Source: JACPFJ01 sp036504875 (GTDB lineage: Bacteria; Desulfobacterota; Desulfuromonadia; Geobacterales; Pseudopelobacteraceae). Taken from it: 64,000 bases of DNA. The stretch spans positions 55,803-119,802 of the forward strand of contig DASXUK010000002.1 in NCBI GenBank assembly GCA_036504875.1, given 5' to 3'. Below the pieces are notes generated by a model. That model had not been told where the DNA came from. It saw only the letters and a list, made by a program, of their open reading frames with translations, and did not search any database. The stretch's first letter is position 1. Every line of letters starts with the position of its first letter. Made by a program: the position numbers and the translations under genes. This document shows positions 42,175-51,426 of this stretch, one piece after another.

Positions 42175-43509
42175 ATGAAAACTCCCGGTCTTTGGGATAA
42201 GGCTTCCGAAGATTCAAAAAAGTGGGCGGTTCCCAAAAATGCGCCACTGGCCGAACGCATGCGACCCCGCACCGTTGCCGAGTTCACCGGTCAGGATCAT
42301 CTGGTGGGTGAAGGGCATATTCTGCGGCGGATGATCGAGACCGACACCTTGGCATCACTTATATTGTGGGGGCCACCAGGCTGCGGCAAGACGACCCTGG
42401 CTCACATCATCGCCCGCGAAACCAAATCCCATTTCATCTTTTTCTCTGCCATACTCTCCGGGGTCAAGGAAATACGGGATACTTTCCGCGAGGCTGAAGG
42501 ATATGCCGCTCGCGGCATACGAACCATCCTCTTTGTCGATGAGATCCATCGTTTTAACAAATCCCAACAGGATGCCTTTCTTCCCTATGTTGAAAAAGGG
42601 GTGGTCACCATCATTGGCGCCACCACCGAAAACCCCTCTTTTGAGGTCATTGCACCGCTGCTCTCCCGCTGCCGCGTACTGACCCTGAAACAACTTGAGC
42701 CCTTATTTGTGCGTGGCATCCTCGAGCGTGCTTTGCAGGATACCGAGAGAGGATTGGGATCTCTTTATTTATCCGCCGATGAGGAGGCCTTGAATTTCCT
42801 TGCCGAACAAGCCGGCGGTGATGCCCGCATCGCGCTCAATACCCTTGAGGTAGCGGCCGGATTGGCCCAAGATAACCGGATCGATCTTGATACTGCCCAA
42901 GAGGCCTTGCAGAAAAAAGCTCTGCTCTACGACAAGGGGGGCGAGGAACATTACAACGTCATCTCGGCCTTCATCAAATCAATGCGCGCCAGTGATCCGG
43001 ATAGTGCTCTGTACTGGCTGGCCCGCATGCTGGAGGCCGGTGAGGATCCGCTCTTTATCTTGAGACGCATGATCATTCTGGCCTCGGAAGATATCGGTAA
43101 CGCCGACCCCCGGGCTTTGCAGGTGGCTGTTTCGGCCCTACAGGCCTTCCAGTTTGTGGGACTCCCCGAAGGCCGCATCAGCCTTGCACAGGCAGTCACC
43201 TACCTGGCCACAGCCCCCAAATCGAATGCCTCCTATTGCGGTATTGACGCCGCTTTATCCGAAGTTAGAAAGAGCGGCGCCCTGCCGGTGCCGTTGCATG
43301 TCCGCAATGCCCCCACCAAGCTGATGAAGGAGTTAGGTTATGGTAAGGGTTACCAATATGCACACGACTATGACCAAGGTTATTCCGGCCAGGAGTGCCT
43401 GCCTGAAAAAATCATCGGACGCAAGTTTTATGAGCCTAAGGGGCAAGGCTATGAAAAGAATATTGTTGAGCGGATGGAGTGGCTGAGGAAGATCAGGAAA
43501 GCAAAATAG
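42175..43509 (+). CDS. rarA: Replication-associated recombination protein A (MgsA/RarA)
   Basis: This AAA+ ATPase acts at stalled replication forks. The 444 residues contain PLAERMRPRTVAEFTGQDHLVG, Walker A GPPGCGKTT (66-74), Walker B ILFVDEIHRFNKSQQD, IGATTENPSFE and the C-terminal tetramerisation region (RHIHN-like YQYAHDYDQGYSGQECLP). The SD is GGTGA. It lies between glgP and pfkA with no functional link apparent. Confidence 0.96.
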   Translation: MKTPGLWDKASEDSKKWAVPKNAPLAERMRPRTVAEFTGQDHLVGEGHILRRMIETDTLASLILWGPPGCGKTTLAHIIARETKSHFIFFSAILSGVKEIRDTFREAEGYAARGIRTILFVDEIHRFNKSQQDAFLPYVEKGVVTIIGATTENPSFEVIAPLLSRCRVLTLKQLEPLFVRGILERALQDTERGLGSLYLSADEEALNFLAEQAGGDARIALNTLEVAAGLAQDNRIDLDTAQEALQKKALLYDKGGEEHYNVISAFIKSMRASDPDSALYWLARMLEAGEDPLFILRRMIILASEDIGNADPRALQVAVSALQAFQFVGLPEGRISLAQAVTYLATAPKSNASYCGIDAALSEVRKSGALPVPLHVRNAPTKLMKELGYGKGYQYAHDYDQGYSGQECLPEKIIGRKFYEPKGQGYEKNIVERMEWLRKIRKAK

Positions 43510-43604
43510 TGCTATTTCTGGGTCCTAAAACTCGGCAACGGAAGCGTGTTAATGTGCAGGTTTCTGATATAAAGAGATATGTTAGCCTTATATTCTGAAA
43601 CCAC

Positions 43605-43629
43605 CTTCAAGTGACTGAAACACTTGGAG
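43605..43629. promoter_or_regulatory. Imperfect 9-bp inverted repeat next to pfkA promoter (possible operator)
   Basis: CTTCAAGTG, a 7-nt spacer, then CACTTGGAG: nine positions pair with one G-T wobble at the RNA level. It ends 3 bp before the -35 box of the pfkA promoter. Position and symmetry suit a regulator site; no regulator is known. Confidence 0.35.
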
Positions 43630-43632
43630 ACC

Positions 43633-43661
43633 TTGATAACCTTTAGCCTGATTTTTATATT
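43633..43661 (+). promoter_or_regulatory. Sigma-70-like promoter of pfkA
   Basis: TTGATA and TATATT are separated by 17 bp, about 35 bp before the ATG. Its presence rules out the in-frame upstream start at 43624. Confidence 0.65.
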
Positions 43662-43695
43662 TGCAGCCAATTTATTACAGCTTCAGGAGGTATTA

Positions 43696-44658
43696 ATGAA
43701 ACGACTTGCCATCCTTACCAGTGGCGGGGACTGCTCCGGGATGAATGCCGCTATTCGGGCTGCAGCGCGCACGGCAATTGCCAATAATGTCGAGATGATC
43801 GGCTACCGGAAAGGATTTGCCGGCTTACTCAAAAATGACTATATCGTACTTGATACCAAAGCGGTTTCAGGTGTTCTCCAGCGCGGGGGCACTTTTCTGC
43901 AATCTGCCCGTTCTCAGGAGTTCAGGTCGGAGGAAGGCCGCAAAAAGGCCCTGGACAATCTTTTACAGGAACAGGTCGATGGGTTGATTGTAATTGGCGG
44001 CGATGGTTCCCTGAACGGCGCTCTGGCATTGGATAGGCTCGGTTACCCGGTAATCGGCATCCCGGCCAGCATCGACAATGACATCCCTTATACCGATATG
44101 GCTCTCGGGGTCGATACAGCCTTGAATAACATCATCTACGCTGTTGACTGTATCAAAGACACGGCCAGCTCGCATGATCGGGCTTTTATTGTCGAGGTTA
44201 TGGGAAGAAATTCCGGTTACCTGGCCATGACCAGCGCGATTGCCACTGGTGCTGAATTTGCCATTGTTCCCGAAACCGAGTTCGACCTGCCGGAAATGTG
44301 CGCTCAATTACGCCGCCGTTACGATGAGGGGCGCACTAACGCCATTATCATTATGGCCGAGGGAGCCGGACATTCACAACAAATCGCCGACAGCATCAAG
44401 GATTGCGCCGGATTCGAGACACGGGTAACGGTTTTGGGGCATTACCAGCGCGGCGGAGCACCCTCCGTTTTTGACCGTCTCCTCGGAAGCCGATACGGCC
44501 GCAGGTCGGTAGAGCTGCTTCTCAGCGGCACCAAGGGTATCATGGTAGGCTTATCCGCCAACTCGCTTACCACCACCCTGCTGGAAATGGTTTCACACGG
44601 TGGCCAGAAGAAACTGAACAATGAGCTTCTGAATATGGCTTATATTTTGGGGATTTAA
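43696..44658 (+). CDS. pfkA: ATP-dependent 6-phosphofructokinase
   Basis: This enzyme phosphorylates fructose-6-phosphate in glycolysis. The 320 residues match bacterial PFK: LTSGGDCSGMNAAIRAA, GGDGSLNGAL, GIPASIDNDIPYTD (catalytic Asp region), EVMGRNSGYLA, EGAGH and LGHYQRGGAPS. The start has a CAGGAGG SD. The corA start follows the stop directly, with no gap. Confidence 0.96.
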   Translation: MKRLAILTSGGDCSGMNAAIRAAARTAIANNVEMIGYRKGFAGLLKNDYIVLDTKAVSGVLQRGGTFLQSARSQEFRSEEGRKKALDNLLQEQVDGLIVIGGDGSLNGALALDRLGYPVIGIPASIDNDIPYTDMALGVDTALNNIIYAVDCIKDTASSHDRAFIVEVMGRNSGYLAMTSAIATGAEFAIVPETEFDLPEMCAQLRRRYDEGRTNAIIIMAEGAGHSQQIADSIKDCAGFETRVTVLGHYQRGGAPSVFDRLLGSRYGRRSVELLLSGTKGIMVGLSANSLTTTLLEMVSHGGQKKLNNELLNMAYILGI

Positions 44659-45729
44659 TTGAAAAGACGCAAACTCTACAGCGGCCATGCCCACAAAGCC
44701 GGATTGCCGCCAGGCACCCTGGTTCATACCGGCGAAGTGCCGGCCACTGGTAAAAGCCTTATCAGCACTTTTATCTATTCGCCGGACACCTGGCAGGAAG
44801 AGCATCCTCAACAGCTCGAGCAGTGCCTTCCCCTGCAGGAAAAAGCCGGTGTGACCTGGATCAATGTCCAAGGAATCCATGACATTGAATTAATCAAGAG
44901 ATTCGGCGAGTGCTATGGGCTTCACCCCCTTGTACTGGAGGATATCGTCAATCCCAATCAGCGCCCCAAGATTGAGGATTACGGCGGCTATATTTTCATT
45001 GTCACCAGAATTACCGGTCTCAAGGAACAAAGCCTGGAAAGCGAGCAGATCAGCCTGATCCTGGGTCCCGGATATGTCCTGTCTTTTCAGGAAGGGCTTG
45101 ACGGCGACCTGTTTGAAACGGTCCGCGAGCGAATCCGTAACGGCCGTGGGCGCATCAGAACCCTTGGGCCGGATTATCTCTGCTATGCCCTGGTTGATGC
45201 AGTTGTGGATAGCTATTTTAAAATACTGGAAGAGATGGGAGAGGTGGTCGAGGACCTGGAAGAGGAACTGGCCAAGGAGCCGACCCAACAGATGCTCAGG
45301 CGGATCATCGGCCTCAAGCGCGAGATTATCTTCATGCGTAAAGGTGTCTGGCCGCTGCGTGAAGTAACCTCTGAACTGGAAAGAGGCGAAAGCAGTCTGA
45401 TCAGTGATGAGGCGCGTTTATTTTTCCGTGACACCTATGACCATACCATCCATGTGATTGACGGTGTCGAAACCTTCCGTGATCTTCTTTCCGGGATGCT
45501 CGACTTGTACCTATCCAGTGTCAGCAACCGCACCAATGAAATCATGAAGTTTCTGACCATAGTGGGTACAATATTCCTGCCGTTAACATTTCTGGTGGGT
45601 GTCTACGGAATGAATTTCAAACAGATGCCGGAGCTGGAATGGCGCTACGGCTATTATGTGCTGTGGGTTTTTATGCTGGGAATCTCAGCCGCCATGATCG
45701 CCTTTTTCAAGAAAAAGAGATGGCTATAG
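44659..45729 (+). CDS. corA: CorA-type Mg2+/Co2+ transporter
   Basis: This 356-residue pentameric divalent-cation channel has a large cytoplasmic funnel domain and two C-terminal membrane helices. They carry the YGMNF selectivity motif (VGVYGMNFKQMP), and the basic tail KKKRWL completes the pattern. The TTG start directly follows the pfkA stop, with GGGGA as SD. Mg2+ supply for kinase reactions may explain the pairing, but that is a guess. Confidence 0.95.
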   Translation: MKRRKLYSGHAHKAGLPPGTLVHTGEVPATGKSLISTFIYSPDTWQEEHPQQLEQCLPLQEKAGVTWINVQGIHDIELIKRFGECYGLHPLVLEDIVNPNQRPKIEDYGGYIFIVTRITGLKEQSLESEQISLILGPGYVLSFQEGLDGDLFETVRERIRNGRGRIRTLGPDYLCYALVDAVVDSYFKILEEMGEVVEDLEEELAKEPTQQMLRRIIGLKREIIFMRKGVWPLREVTSELERGESSLISDEARLFFRDTYDHTIHVIDGVETFRDLLSGMLDLYLSSVSNRTNEIMKFLTIVGTIFLPLTFLVGVYGMNFKQMPELEWRYGYYVLWVFMLGISAAMIAFFKKKRWL

Positions 45730-45743
45730 CCGATGAGGAAAAA

Positions 45744-46094
45744 ATGACACGATTGCTACTTAAATGGATACTAAACTCTTTTGCACTGTATTTTGTGATG
45801 AAGCTGATACCCGGTATAAAGATCGATAATTTCCAGGATCTTCTTATCGGAGCCTTGGTTATTGGGCTTTTAAACACGTTCCTGCGACCGTTGGTCATTT
45901 TTTTGACCTTACCGGTAACCGTGCTGACTCTGGGGCTATTTACTCTGGTCATCAACGGGCTGATGTTTTTCCTGGCCTCTCACCTGGTGGCAGGCTTTCA
46001 TGTAGTCGGTTACTCCACCGCCTTCTTGGCAGCCCTATTATTCAGCCTATTCAGTTTTATACTTAATATGATCTTCCGAACCGGGAAGAGTTAA
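45744..46094 (+). CDS. YvlD / phage-holin-4-like small membrane protein
   Basis: This 116-residue protein has four helices and the conserved pattern GLLNTFLRPLVIFLTLPVTVLTLGLFTLVINGLMF. It belongs to a widespread family of unknown function (YvlD). The ATG at 45744 has a GAGGAAAA SD; an ATG 24 bp earlier overlaps the corA end and has a weak SD. The 3' end overlaps the oppositely oriented small gene by 4 bp. Confidence 0.88.
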   Translation: MTRLLLKWILNSFALYFVMKLIPGIKIDNFQDLLIGALVIGLLNTFLRPLVIFLTLPVTVLTLGLFTLVINGLMFFLASHLVAGFHVVGYSTAFLAALLFSLFSFILNMIFRTGKS

Positions 46095-46366
46095 CCATAA
46101 ACAGAAAAATCTTTGCGGAAAAAGGCGGGATTGAGGAGAGCTTTTTTTTCTTCGACACTCACGGCGATCGAGGTTTTTTTATCAGGGGAGGCAGATGCTT
46201 CCAGGCTTGCCGGGGAAAGCGTGACCAGATCATCAGGTAGGGAAAGAGCGGCCTGTTTAACGGGAGACTTTTTGATTGTCTTTGTTTGGTCTGGCCGAGG
46301 TTTGGACGAAACTAAAACCTGAGATGGTTTTTGTAGCTCACTTGTATTAATTACCGGGGACTGCAT
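46091..46366 (-). CDS. Small Ser/Lys-rich hypothetical protein
   Basis: This protein is about 91 residues, hydrophilic, and without signal or membrane segment. It is rich in Ser, Lys and Pro with the stretch DDLVTLSPASLEASA; similar LSPAS motifs occur in small Geobacter proteins of unknown role. A good SD (AAGGAGA, 7 bp from ATG) and a promoter at 46388-46416 support it. It is probably intrinsically disordered. No function is proposed. Confidence 0.65.
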   Translation of the reverse strand: MQSPVINTSELQKPSQVLVSSKPRPDQTKTIKKSPVKQAALSLPDDLVTLSPASLEASASPDKKTSIAVSVEEKKALLNPAFFRKDFSVYG

Positions 46367-46387
46367 TTCCACTCTCCTTTCCTAAAA

Positions 46388-46416
46388 GTTATAATCCCCG
46401 CCTTCAAATCAGGCAA
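46388..46416 (-). promoter_or_regulatory. Sigma-70-like promoter of the small Ser/Lys-rich gene
   Basis: On the minus strand TTGCCT and TATAAC are separated by 17 bp, about 22 bp before the start. Confidence 0.5.
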
Positions 46417-46433
46417 GAAGTTTCTTATGAGGA

Positions 46434-46462
46434 TTGCATCCGCGGCTTTTTTTACATATAGT
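46434..46462 (+). promoter_or_regulatory. Sigma-70-like promoter of the lipoprotein-tilS unit
   Basis: TTGCAT and TATAGT are separated by 17 bp. The ATG at 46499 lies about 37 bp downstream. It is divergent from the promoter at 46388-46416, with 17 bp between their -35 boxes. Confidence 0.6.
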
Positions 46463-46498
46463 AATCAGTACAGGTAGAGATGAACGGACGAGGTTATC

Positions 46499-47122
46499 AT
46501 GAGCAGCAGGATCCTGTCACTGACAGTTCTTATATCGGGTTTGGTTATTGTCGCGCTTCTTGCGGGTTGCGCCACTGTCGACCAGAAAATCAACTTGAAC
46601 TATACAACAGCAGAGCGATCCTTTGGCCATAATGGTGGTGATATTGCTGTTTCGCGAAAGGATTCCCGGTCTGATACAAGAAACAGCAAGGGGGAGTGGA
46701 TCATCGGCTCGATCAATAACGTACATGGCGTTCATCAGGCCGACCTTGTCAGTGACCGCAATGTAGGGGAATGGATTACCGACGCACTGCTTTTGGAACT
46801 AAAGAAGGCCGGCTATTCAGTCACCTACACCGCCGATCTCCCTGCCAGCGCCGCCCGGGGTATTATGATCACCGATATAAACGCCTTCTTGAATGTCAAT
46901 CAGGGCGCGATCAGCGATGAAATTAAACACGAACTAAAATTTAATATTGAGATCTTTTTGAACGGGATGAAAACCAAGACTTTTACTGTGTCTTCGCGAG
47001 AAAACAAAACTCTCCCGCTATCCGCCTCAAAAGAGGAAAAAGAGAAAATAATGCTTCAGGCACTGCAAGACGCTATTCAGCAAATTATCCCCGAGATTAA
47101 CACCTTAACCGGTAAAAAGTGA
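46499..47122 (+). CDS. Predicted lipoprotein, unknown function (YajG-like guess)
   Basis: This 207-residue protein has a lipobox (ALLAGC, Cys about 24) and a mixed alpha/beta domain. The segments NVGEWITDALLLELKKAGYSVTY and LQDAIQQIIPEI resemble YajG-type lipoproteins, a low-certainty similarity. The SD is GAGG. Its stop overlaps the tilS start (GTGA), so the two are co-translated. Confidence 0.82.
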   Translation: MSSRILSLTVLISGLVIVALLAGCATVDQKINLNYTTAERSFGHNGGDIAVSRKDSRSDTRNSKGEWIIGSINNVHGVHQADLVSDRNVGEWITDALLLELKKAGYSVTYTADLPASAARGIMITDINAFLNVNQGAISDEIKHELKFNIEIFLNGMKTKTFTVSSRENKTLPLSASKEEKEKIMLQALQDAIQQIIPEINTLTGKK

Positions 47123-48540
47123 CTACCATATCTGCCGCCTTGCGTGCACGCTTTGCACGCACTATCCTTGAAAAACAGCTATTTAAACCTGGAGACTGCC
47201 TGATAGTGGCAATATCCGGCGGGGCAGATTCAACTACCCTGCTGCACCTGCTTGCAAATCTTGATGGATTTTCGCTTCGCTTGGTAGCCGCCCACCTTAA
47301 CCACTGTCTGCGCGGTATAGAATCCGATGGCGACGAAGATTTTTCGCGTAAACTTGCGGCAGACCTGAATATCCCGTTTGAGACCCGTAGAGTTGATGTT
47401 AAGGAGCTTGCGCATCAACAGGGACTTAACCTGGAAGATGCAGGACGGCGGGCCCGAACAGCCTTTTTAGAAGAATTGCGGGTATTGAGACTGGGGAGTG
47501 CCATTGCTGTGGCACACCATTCCGACGATCAAGCTGAAACAGTGCTGATGCGACTCCTGCGAGGTTCCGGGGCAGGCGGGTTGGCTGGTATGTCAGCCAT
47601 AAATGACCACCGGATTATCCGGCCATTGTTGGGTTTCAGCCGAGCCGAAATAGAGCATTATCTGCAGGAACAGGGTCTTACCTACCGCGAGGACAGCAGC
47701 AATCTTGACACCAGTTTTTTACGCAACCGCATCCGTCATCAGTTATTGCCACTTCTGGAGGAATACAATCCAGCTATCCGGGATCGGCTCAACACTTGCG
47801 CCAGGCTACTTGCGGATGAAGACCAACTTCTGCTCCAATACACGGGCGAGCTAATGTCCCGCTGCTGTGAGTGCGAAGGAAATATTGCTTCATGTGACAT
47901 AGAGATACTTAGAAATGCGCATCCGGCCCTGCGTAGAAGGGTGTATCGCCTTATCTTTAAGGGATTGATCGGCAATGCAAAGCTACTCTCTAACCTTCAC
48001 ATCGAGGCAGTAGAGCGGCTGATAATATCCGGGCGGCCCAATGCCAGGCTTAATTTACCTCAAAATATAGCGGTTGTTCGCCAGTATGGTTGCCTGCAGT
48101 TTATAAGCAATTCATCACAAACGGACATCCTGAGCGAGATAACCATCAGCGGGCCGGGGCATTACCCGCTTGCCAATGGGGAAACCCTGACAATCGGTTA
48201 TGCTTCAGGCACTATTGATCATGCATCAATCTCCGCCGACACAGCTGTTTTCGATGAGGACTACGCCCCATTTCCTTGGCAGGTCCGGCCCTACCGTAAC
48301 GGCGACCGCATGGTCCCTTTGGGCATGAACGGCAGCAAAAAAATAAAGGATATTTTTATAGATAGTAAGGTGCCCCTGTCCCAACGACGACAGACACCGC
48401 TGATATTCAGTGGCAAGCACCTTATCTGGACCTGCGGACTGCGCACTTCCAACATTGGCAAGCTTACTGAAGCGTCAGTTAAAATTATAAAAGCGGTTTA
48501 CACCCACCAACCTAACAAAAGGCAGATCAATGACGATTAG
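47119..48540 (+). CDS. tilS: tRNA(Ile)-lysidine synthase
   Basis: This enzyme modifies the wobble C of tRNA-Ile(CAU) to lysidine, essential for reading AUA. The 473 residues have the PP-loop SGGADS (33-38), AHLNHCLRG, HHSDDQAETVLMRLLRGSG, the middle TilS domain and a C-terminal TilS_C domain (about 390-460). The GTG start overlaps the lipoprotein stop. Its end overlaps rbgA by 11 bp. Confidence 0.95.
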   Translation: MTTISAALRARFARTILEKQLFKPGDCLIVAISGGADSTTLLHLLANLDGFSLRLVAAHLNHCLRGIESDGDEDFSRKLAADLNIPFETRRVDVKELAHQQGLNLEDAGRRARTAFLEELRVLRLGSAIAVAHHSDDQAETVLMRLLRGSGAGGLAGMSAINDHRIIRPLLGFSRAEIEHYLQEQGLTYREDSSNLDTSFLRNRIRHQLLPLLEEYNPAIRDRLNTCARLLADEDQLLLQYTGELMSRCCECEGNIASCDIEILRNAHPALRRRVYRLIFKGLIGNAKLLSNLHIEAVERLIISGRPNARLNLPQNIAVVRQYGCLQFISNSSQTDILSEITISGPGHYPLANGETLTIGYASGTIDHASISADTAVFDEDYAPFPWQVRPYRNGDRMVPLGMNGSKKIKDIFIDSKVPLSQRRQTPLIFSGKHLIWTCGLRTSNIGKLTEASVKIIKAVYTHQPNKRQINDD

Positions 48541-49405
48541 ATGGTATCCCGGGCATATGGATAAGGCCCTGCAGAAGATCTCGGATGCAATCCGATCTAT
48601 CGATGTAATCATCGAAATCCTGGACGCCCGTCTGCCGATCTCGAGTTCCAATCATCAGCTGCAGGAACTGCGGCGAAAACCCTGGATCAAGCTTTTGAAC
48701 AAAAATGACCTGGCCGATCCGGTTGTCACTAAATCCTGGGTTCGCTTTTTCGAAGCCGAAAAAGGGGTTCGCGCCCTACCTTTATCGGCTAAACAGTACC
48801 GCGAGGCAAACCAGCTTACAAAGCTTTGCCTGCGTCTGGCGCCATCACGCGGCAAACCGGGCCGACCGCTCCGCGCCATGGTGGTCGGCATCCCAAATGT
48901 TGGAAAATCTACTCTGATCAACACACTGGCCGGTAAAAGCATGGCCAAGGTCGGGGATAAGCCGGCCATCACCACCACTAATCAGCAGATTGATCTGCGT
49001 AACGGCATTATCCTCACCGATACTCCCGGGCTGCTTTGGCCTGACATGAGCGACCAGACAGCCGCTTACCGTCTGGCAACCAGCGGTGCTATCAGCGCCG
49101 GTGCTCTCGACTACGCAACCGTGGGGCTCTTCGCAGCCAATTTCATGATGGAGCGTTACCCCGAGCTGATCAAGTCCCGCTATAAACTGGATGTCTTGCC
49201 TGAGAATCCGACCGGCTTGATTGATGAAATCGGGCGGCGCCTGGGCTGCCTGATCGCGGGCGGCTTGATCGACCAAAACCGGGCCGCAGAGGCTTTTTTA
49301 CGGGAGTTGCGGGCAGGCAAGATTGGCAGGATCAGCCTTGAGGAACCGGAAGAATATATCGCGGCGATGGCTGAAGATACTGAAGTAATTCCCTGCGTCG
49401 ATTGA
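48530..49405 (+). CDS. rbgA: Ribosome biogenesis GTPase (RbgA/YlqF family)
   Basis: This 291-residue circularly permuted GTPase assists late 50S assembly. The G4 motif NKND (57-60) comes before G1 GIPNVGKST (120-128) and G3 DTPG (164-167), the permuted order typical of YlqF. The N-terminal WYPGHMDKAL motif matches. The ATG overlaps the tilS end; the SD is AAGG. Confidence 0.94.
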   Translation: MTIRWYPGHMDKALQKISDAIRSIDVIIEILDARLPISSSNHQLQELRRKPWIKLLNKNDLADPVVTKSWVRFFEAEKGVRALPLSAKQYREANQLTKLCLRLAPSRGKPGRPLRAMVVGIPNVGKSTLINTLAGKSMAKVGDKPAITTTNQQIDLRNGIILTDTPGLLWPDMSDQTAAYRLATSGAISAGALDYATVGLFAANFMMERYPELIKSRYKLDVLPENPTGLIDEIGRRLGCLIAGGLIDQNRAAEAFLRELRAGKIGRISLEEPEEYIAAMAEDTEVIPCVD

Positions 49406-49487
49406 CTTTTTTCAACCAACACAGATCCAGTCTTTCCAGCAAACGCAACTTAAACCGACAAGTGGCGACCCAAACAGGTCAAATCAC

Positions 49488-49516
49488 TTGTAAACATGGC
49501 TGCTGTATGTTATTTT
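49488..49516 (+). promoter_or_regulatory. Sigma-70-like promoter of ftsH
   Basis: TTGTAA and TATTTT are separated by 17 bp in the 160-bp gap before ftsH. It does not resemble a heat-shock sigma-32 promoter (no CCCCAT-type -10). Confidence 0.5.
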
Positions 49517-49565
49517 TATTCAATTTACAACTAATTGATCGGCACATTCCGTTACGGGGGTAACA

Positions 49566-51425
49566 GTGAATCAGTTTTACAAGAATCTTGCTCTCTGGCT
49601 GGTCATCAGCTTGATGATGATCCTGCTCTTCAACATGTTTAACAAGCCGCGTCCAACAGCCGACAAAATCACCTTCAGCGATTTCATCACCCAGGTGGAG
49701 GCCGGCAAGATAGCCTCGGTCACCATCCAGGGAAATGACATCATCGGCAAATATGAAGGCAAGGATGGCAAGGAATTCCGGAGCTACAAACCATCCGATG
49801 CCGATCTCACCGACAAACTCCTCGAGAAGAAGATCACCGTCAATGCCAAACCGGAAGAGGAAAAATTTTCCTGGTTCTCCATCTTCATTTCCTGGTTCCC
49901 GCTGCTGCTCCTGGTAGGGATCTGGATTTTCTTCATGCGCCAGATGCAGGTCGGCGGTGGAAAAGCCATGTCATTCGGAAAGAGCCGGGCCAAGCTCCTG
50001 ACTGAAGCGCAAGGCAAAATCACCTTTGAGGATGTGGCAGGCATTGAAGAGGCCAAGGAAGAGCTGAATGAAATAATCGCCTTTTTGAAGGATCCAAAAA
50101 AATTCACCAAACTTGGTGGGCGGATCCCGAAAGGGGTCCTGCTGATGGGGCCTCCAGGTACCGGCAAGACCTTGCTGGCCAGGGCCATAGCCGGCGAGGC
50201 CGGTGTACCGTTTTTCTCCATTTCCGGCTCGGATTTTGTGGAAATGTTTGTCGGTGTCGGCGCCAGCCGGGTCCGCGACCTGTTTCTGCAAGGCAAAAAG
50301 AGCGCTCCCTGCATTATCTTTATTGACGAGATCGACGCGGTAGGTCGACACCGCGGGGCCGGACTAGGTGGTGGTCATGATGAGCGTGAACAGACCTTAA
50401 ACCAGCTTCTGGTAGAGATGGACGGCTTCGAATCCAACGAAGGTGTTATTCTGATTGCCGCAACCAACCGTCCTGATGTACTTGATCCAGCCCTGCTTCG
50501 CCCAGGCCGATTCGACCGCCAGGTGGTTGTTCCCCGCCCCGATGTAAAAGGACGTGAGATGATTCTCAAGGTCCATGCCAAAAAGGTTCCTCTGGAACCG
50601 GATGTCGACCTGGCAGTGATTGCTCGGGGCACCCCCGGCTTCTCGGGAGCCGATTTAGCCAATGTGGTCAATGAAGCTGCTCTGCTTGCTGCCCGCGAGG
50701 ATAAGAACGCGGTAGCGGCACTTGATTTCGATAACGCCAAGGACAAGGTCCTGATGGGTGTCGAACGTCGCAGTATGGTTATCTCTGATGAAGAAAAGAA
50801 GAGCACCGCCTATCACGAGGCCGGCCACACACTGGTAGCCAGGATGATCCCTGGTACCGACCCGGTTCATAAAGTGTCCATTATTCCCCGTGGACGGGCT
50901 TTGGGCGTTACCATGCAGCTGCCGATCGAAGACAAGCACAGCTACTCACGCGAATCACTCTTGGCTCGCATTGCAGTACTAATGGGCGGAAGGGCTGCCG
51001 AAGATATCATATTCCACACCTTTACCACCGGGGCCGGCAACGATATCGAGCAGGCTACTGAAATGGCCCGTAAGATGGTCTGTGAGTGGGGCATGAGCGA
51101 CAAGATGGGGCCACTTTCCTTTGGCAAAAAGGACGAGCAGATTTTCCTTGGGCGTGAGATGTCGACCCACAAGAACTACAGCGAGGCAACCGCTGTGGAA
51201 ATCGATACAGAGATCAAGCGCATCGTTGATGAGGCTTACCAGAAGGCCCTGACCCTGCTTCATGACAATATTGACAACCTGCACAACTTGTCGCTTTGTC
51301 TGATTGAAAAAGAAAACCTGACCGGGGCCGAGGTTGATCAAGTTATTTCCACCGGTACGCCGATCTTTGCCCCTGCACCGGCTGTTCCGGCTGCCGAGCA
51401 AAACGCCGATGATATAAAGGCTTGA
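49566..51425 (+). CDS. ftsH: ATP-dependent zinc metalloprotease FtsH
   Basis: This membrane-bound AAA+ protease handles membrane-protein quality control and regulator turnover. The 619 residues contain two membrane helices (about 8-25 and 103-123), Walker A GPPGTGKT (195-202), Walker B CIIFIDEIDAVG, the second region of homology (LRPGRFDRQV) and the zinc site HEAGH (417-421). The GTG start follows GGGGG. folP begins 1 bp after its stop. Confidence 0.97.
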   Translation: MNQFYKNLALWLVISLMMILLFNMFNKPRPTADKITFSDFITQVEAGKIASVTIQGNDIIGKYEGKDGKEFRSYKPSDADLTDKLLEKKITVNAKPEEEKFSWFSIFISWFPLLLLVGIWIFFMRQMQVGGGKAMSFGKSRAKLLTEAQGKITFEDVAGIEEAKEELNEIIAFLKDPKKFTKLGGRIPKGVLLMGPPGTGKTLLARAIAGEAGVPFFSISGSDFVEMFVGVGASRVRDLFLQGKKSAPCIIFIDEIDAVGRHRGAGLGGGHDEREQTLNQLLVEMDGFESNEGVILIAATNRPDVLDPALLRPGRFDRQVVVPRPDVKGREMILKVHAKKVPLEPDVDLAVIARGTPGFSGADLANVVNEAALLAAREDKNAVAALDFDNAKDKVLMGVERRSMVISDEEKKSTAYHEAGHTLVARMIPGTDPVHKVSIIPRGRALGVTMQLPIEDKHSYSRESLLARIAVLMGGRAAEDIIFHTFTTGAGNDIEQATEMARKMVCEWGMSDKMGPLSFGKKDEQIFLGREMSTHKNYSEATAVEIDTEIKRIVDEAYQKALTLLHDNIDNLHNLSLCLIEKENLTGAEVDQVISTGTPIFAPAPAVPAAEQNADDIKA

Positions 51426-51426
51426 G

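Noticed and set aside
43624..43695. Upstream in-frame extension of pfkA
   Set aside because: It overlaps the promoter and the CAGGAGG SD supports the ATG at 43696.
49406..49565. Sigma-54 or heat-shock promoter for ftsH
   Set aside because: No GG-N10-GC pair and no CCCCAT-type -10 was found; a sigma-70-like pair fits better.
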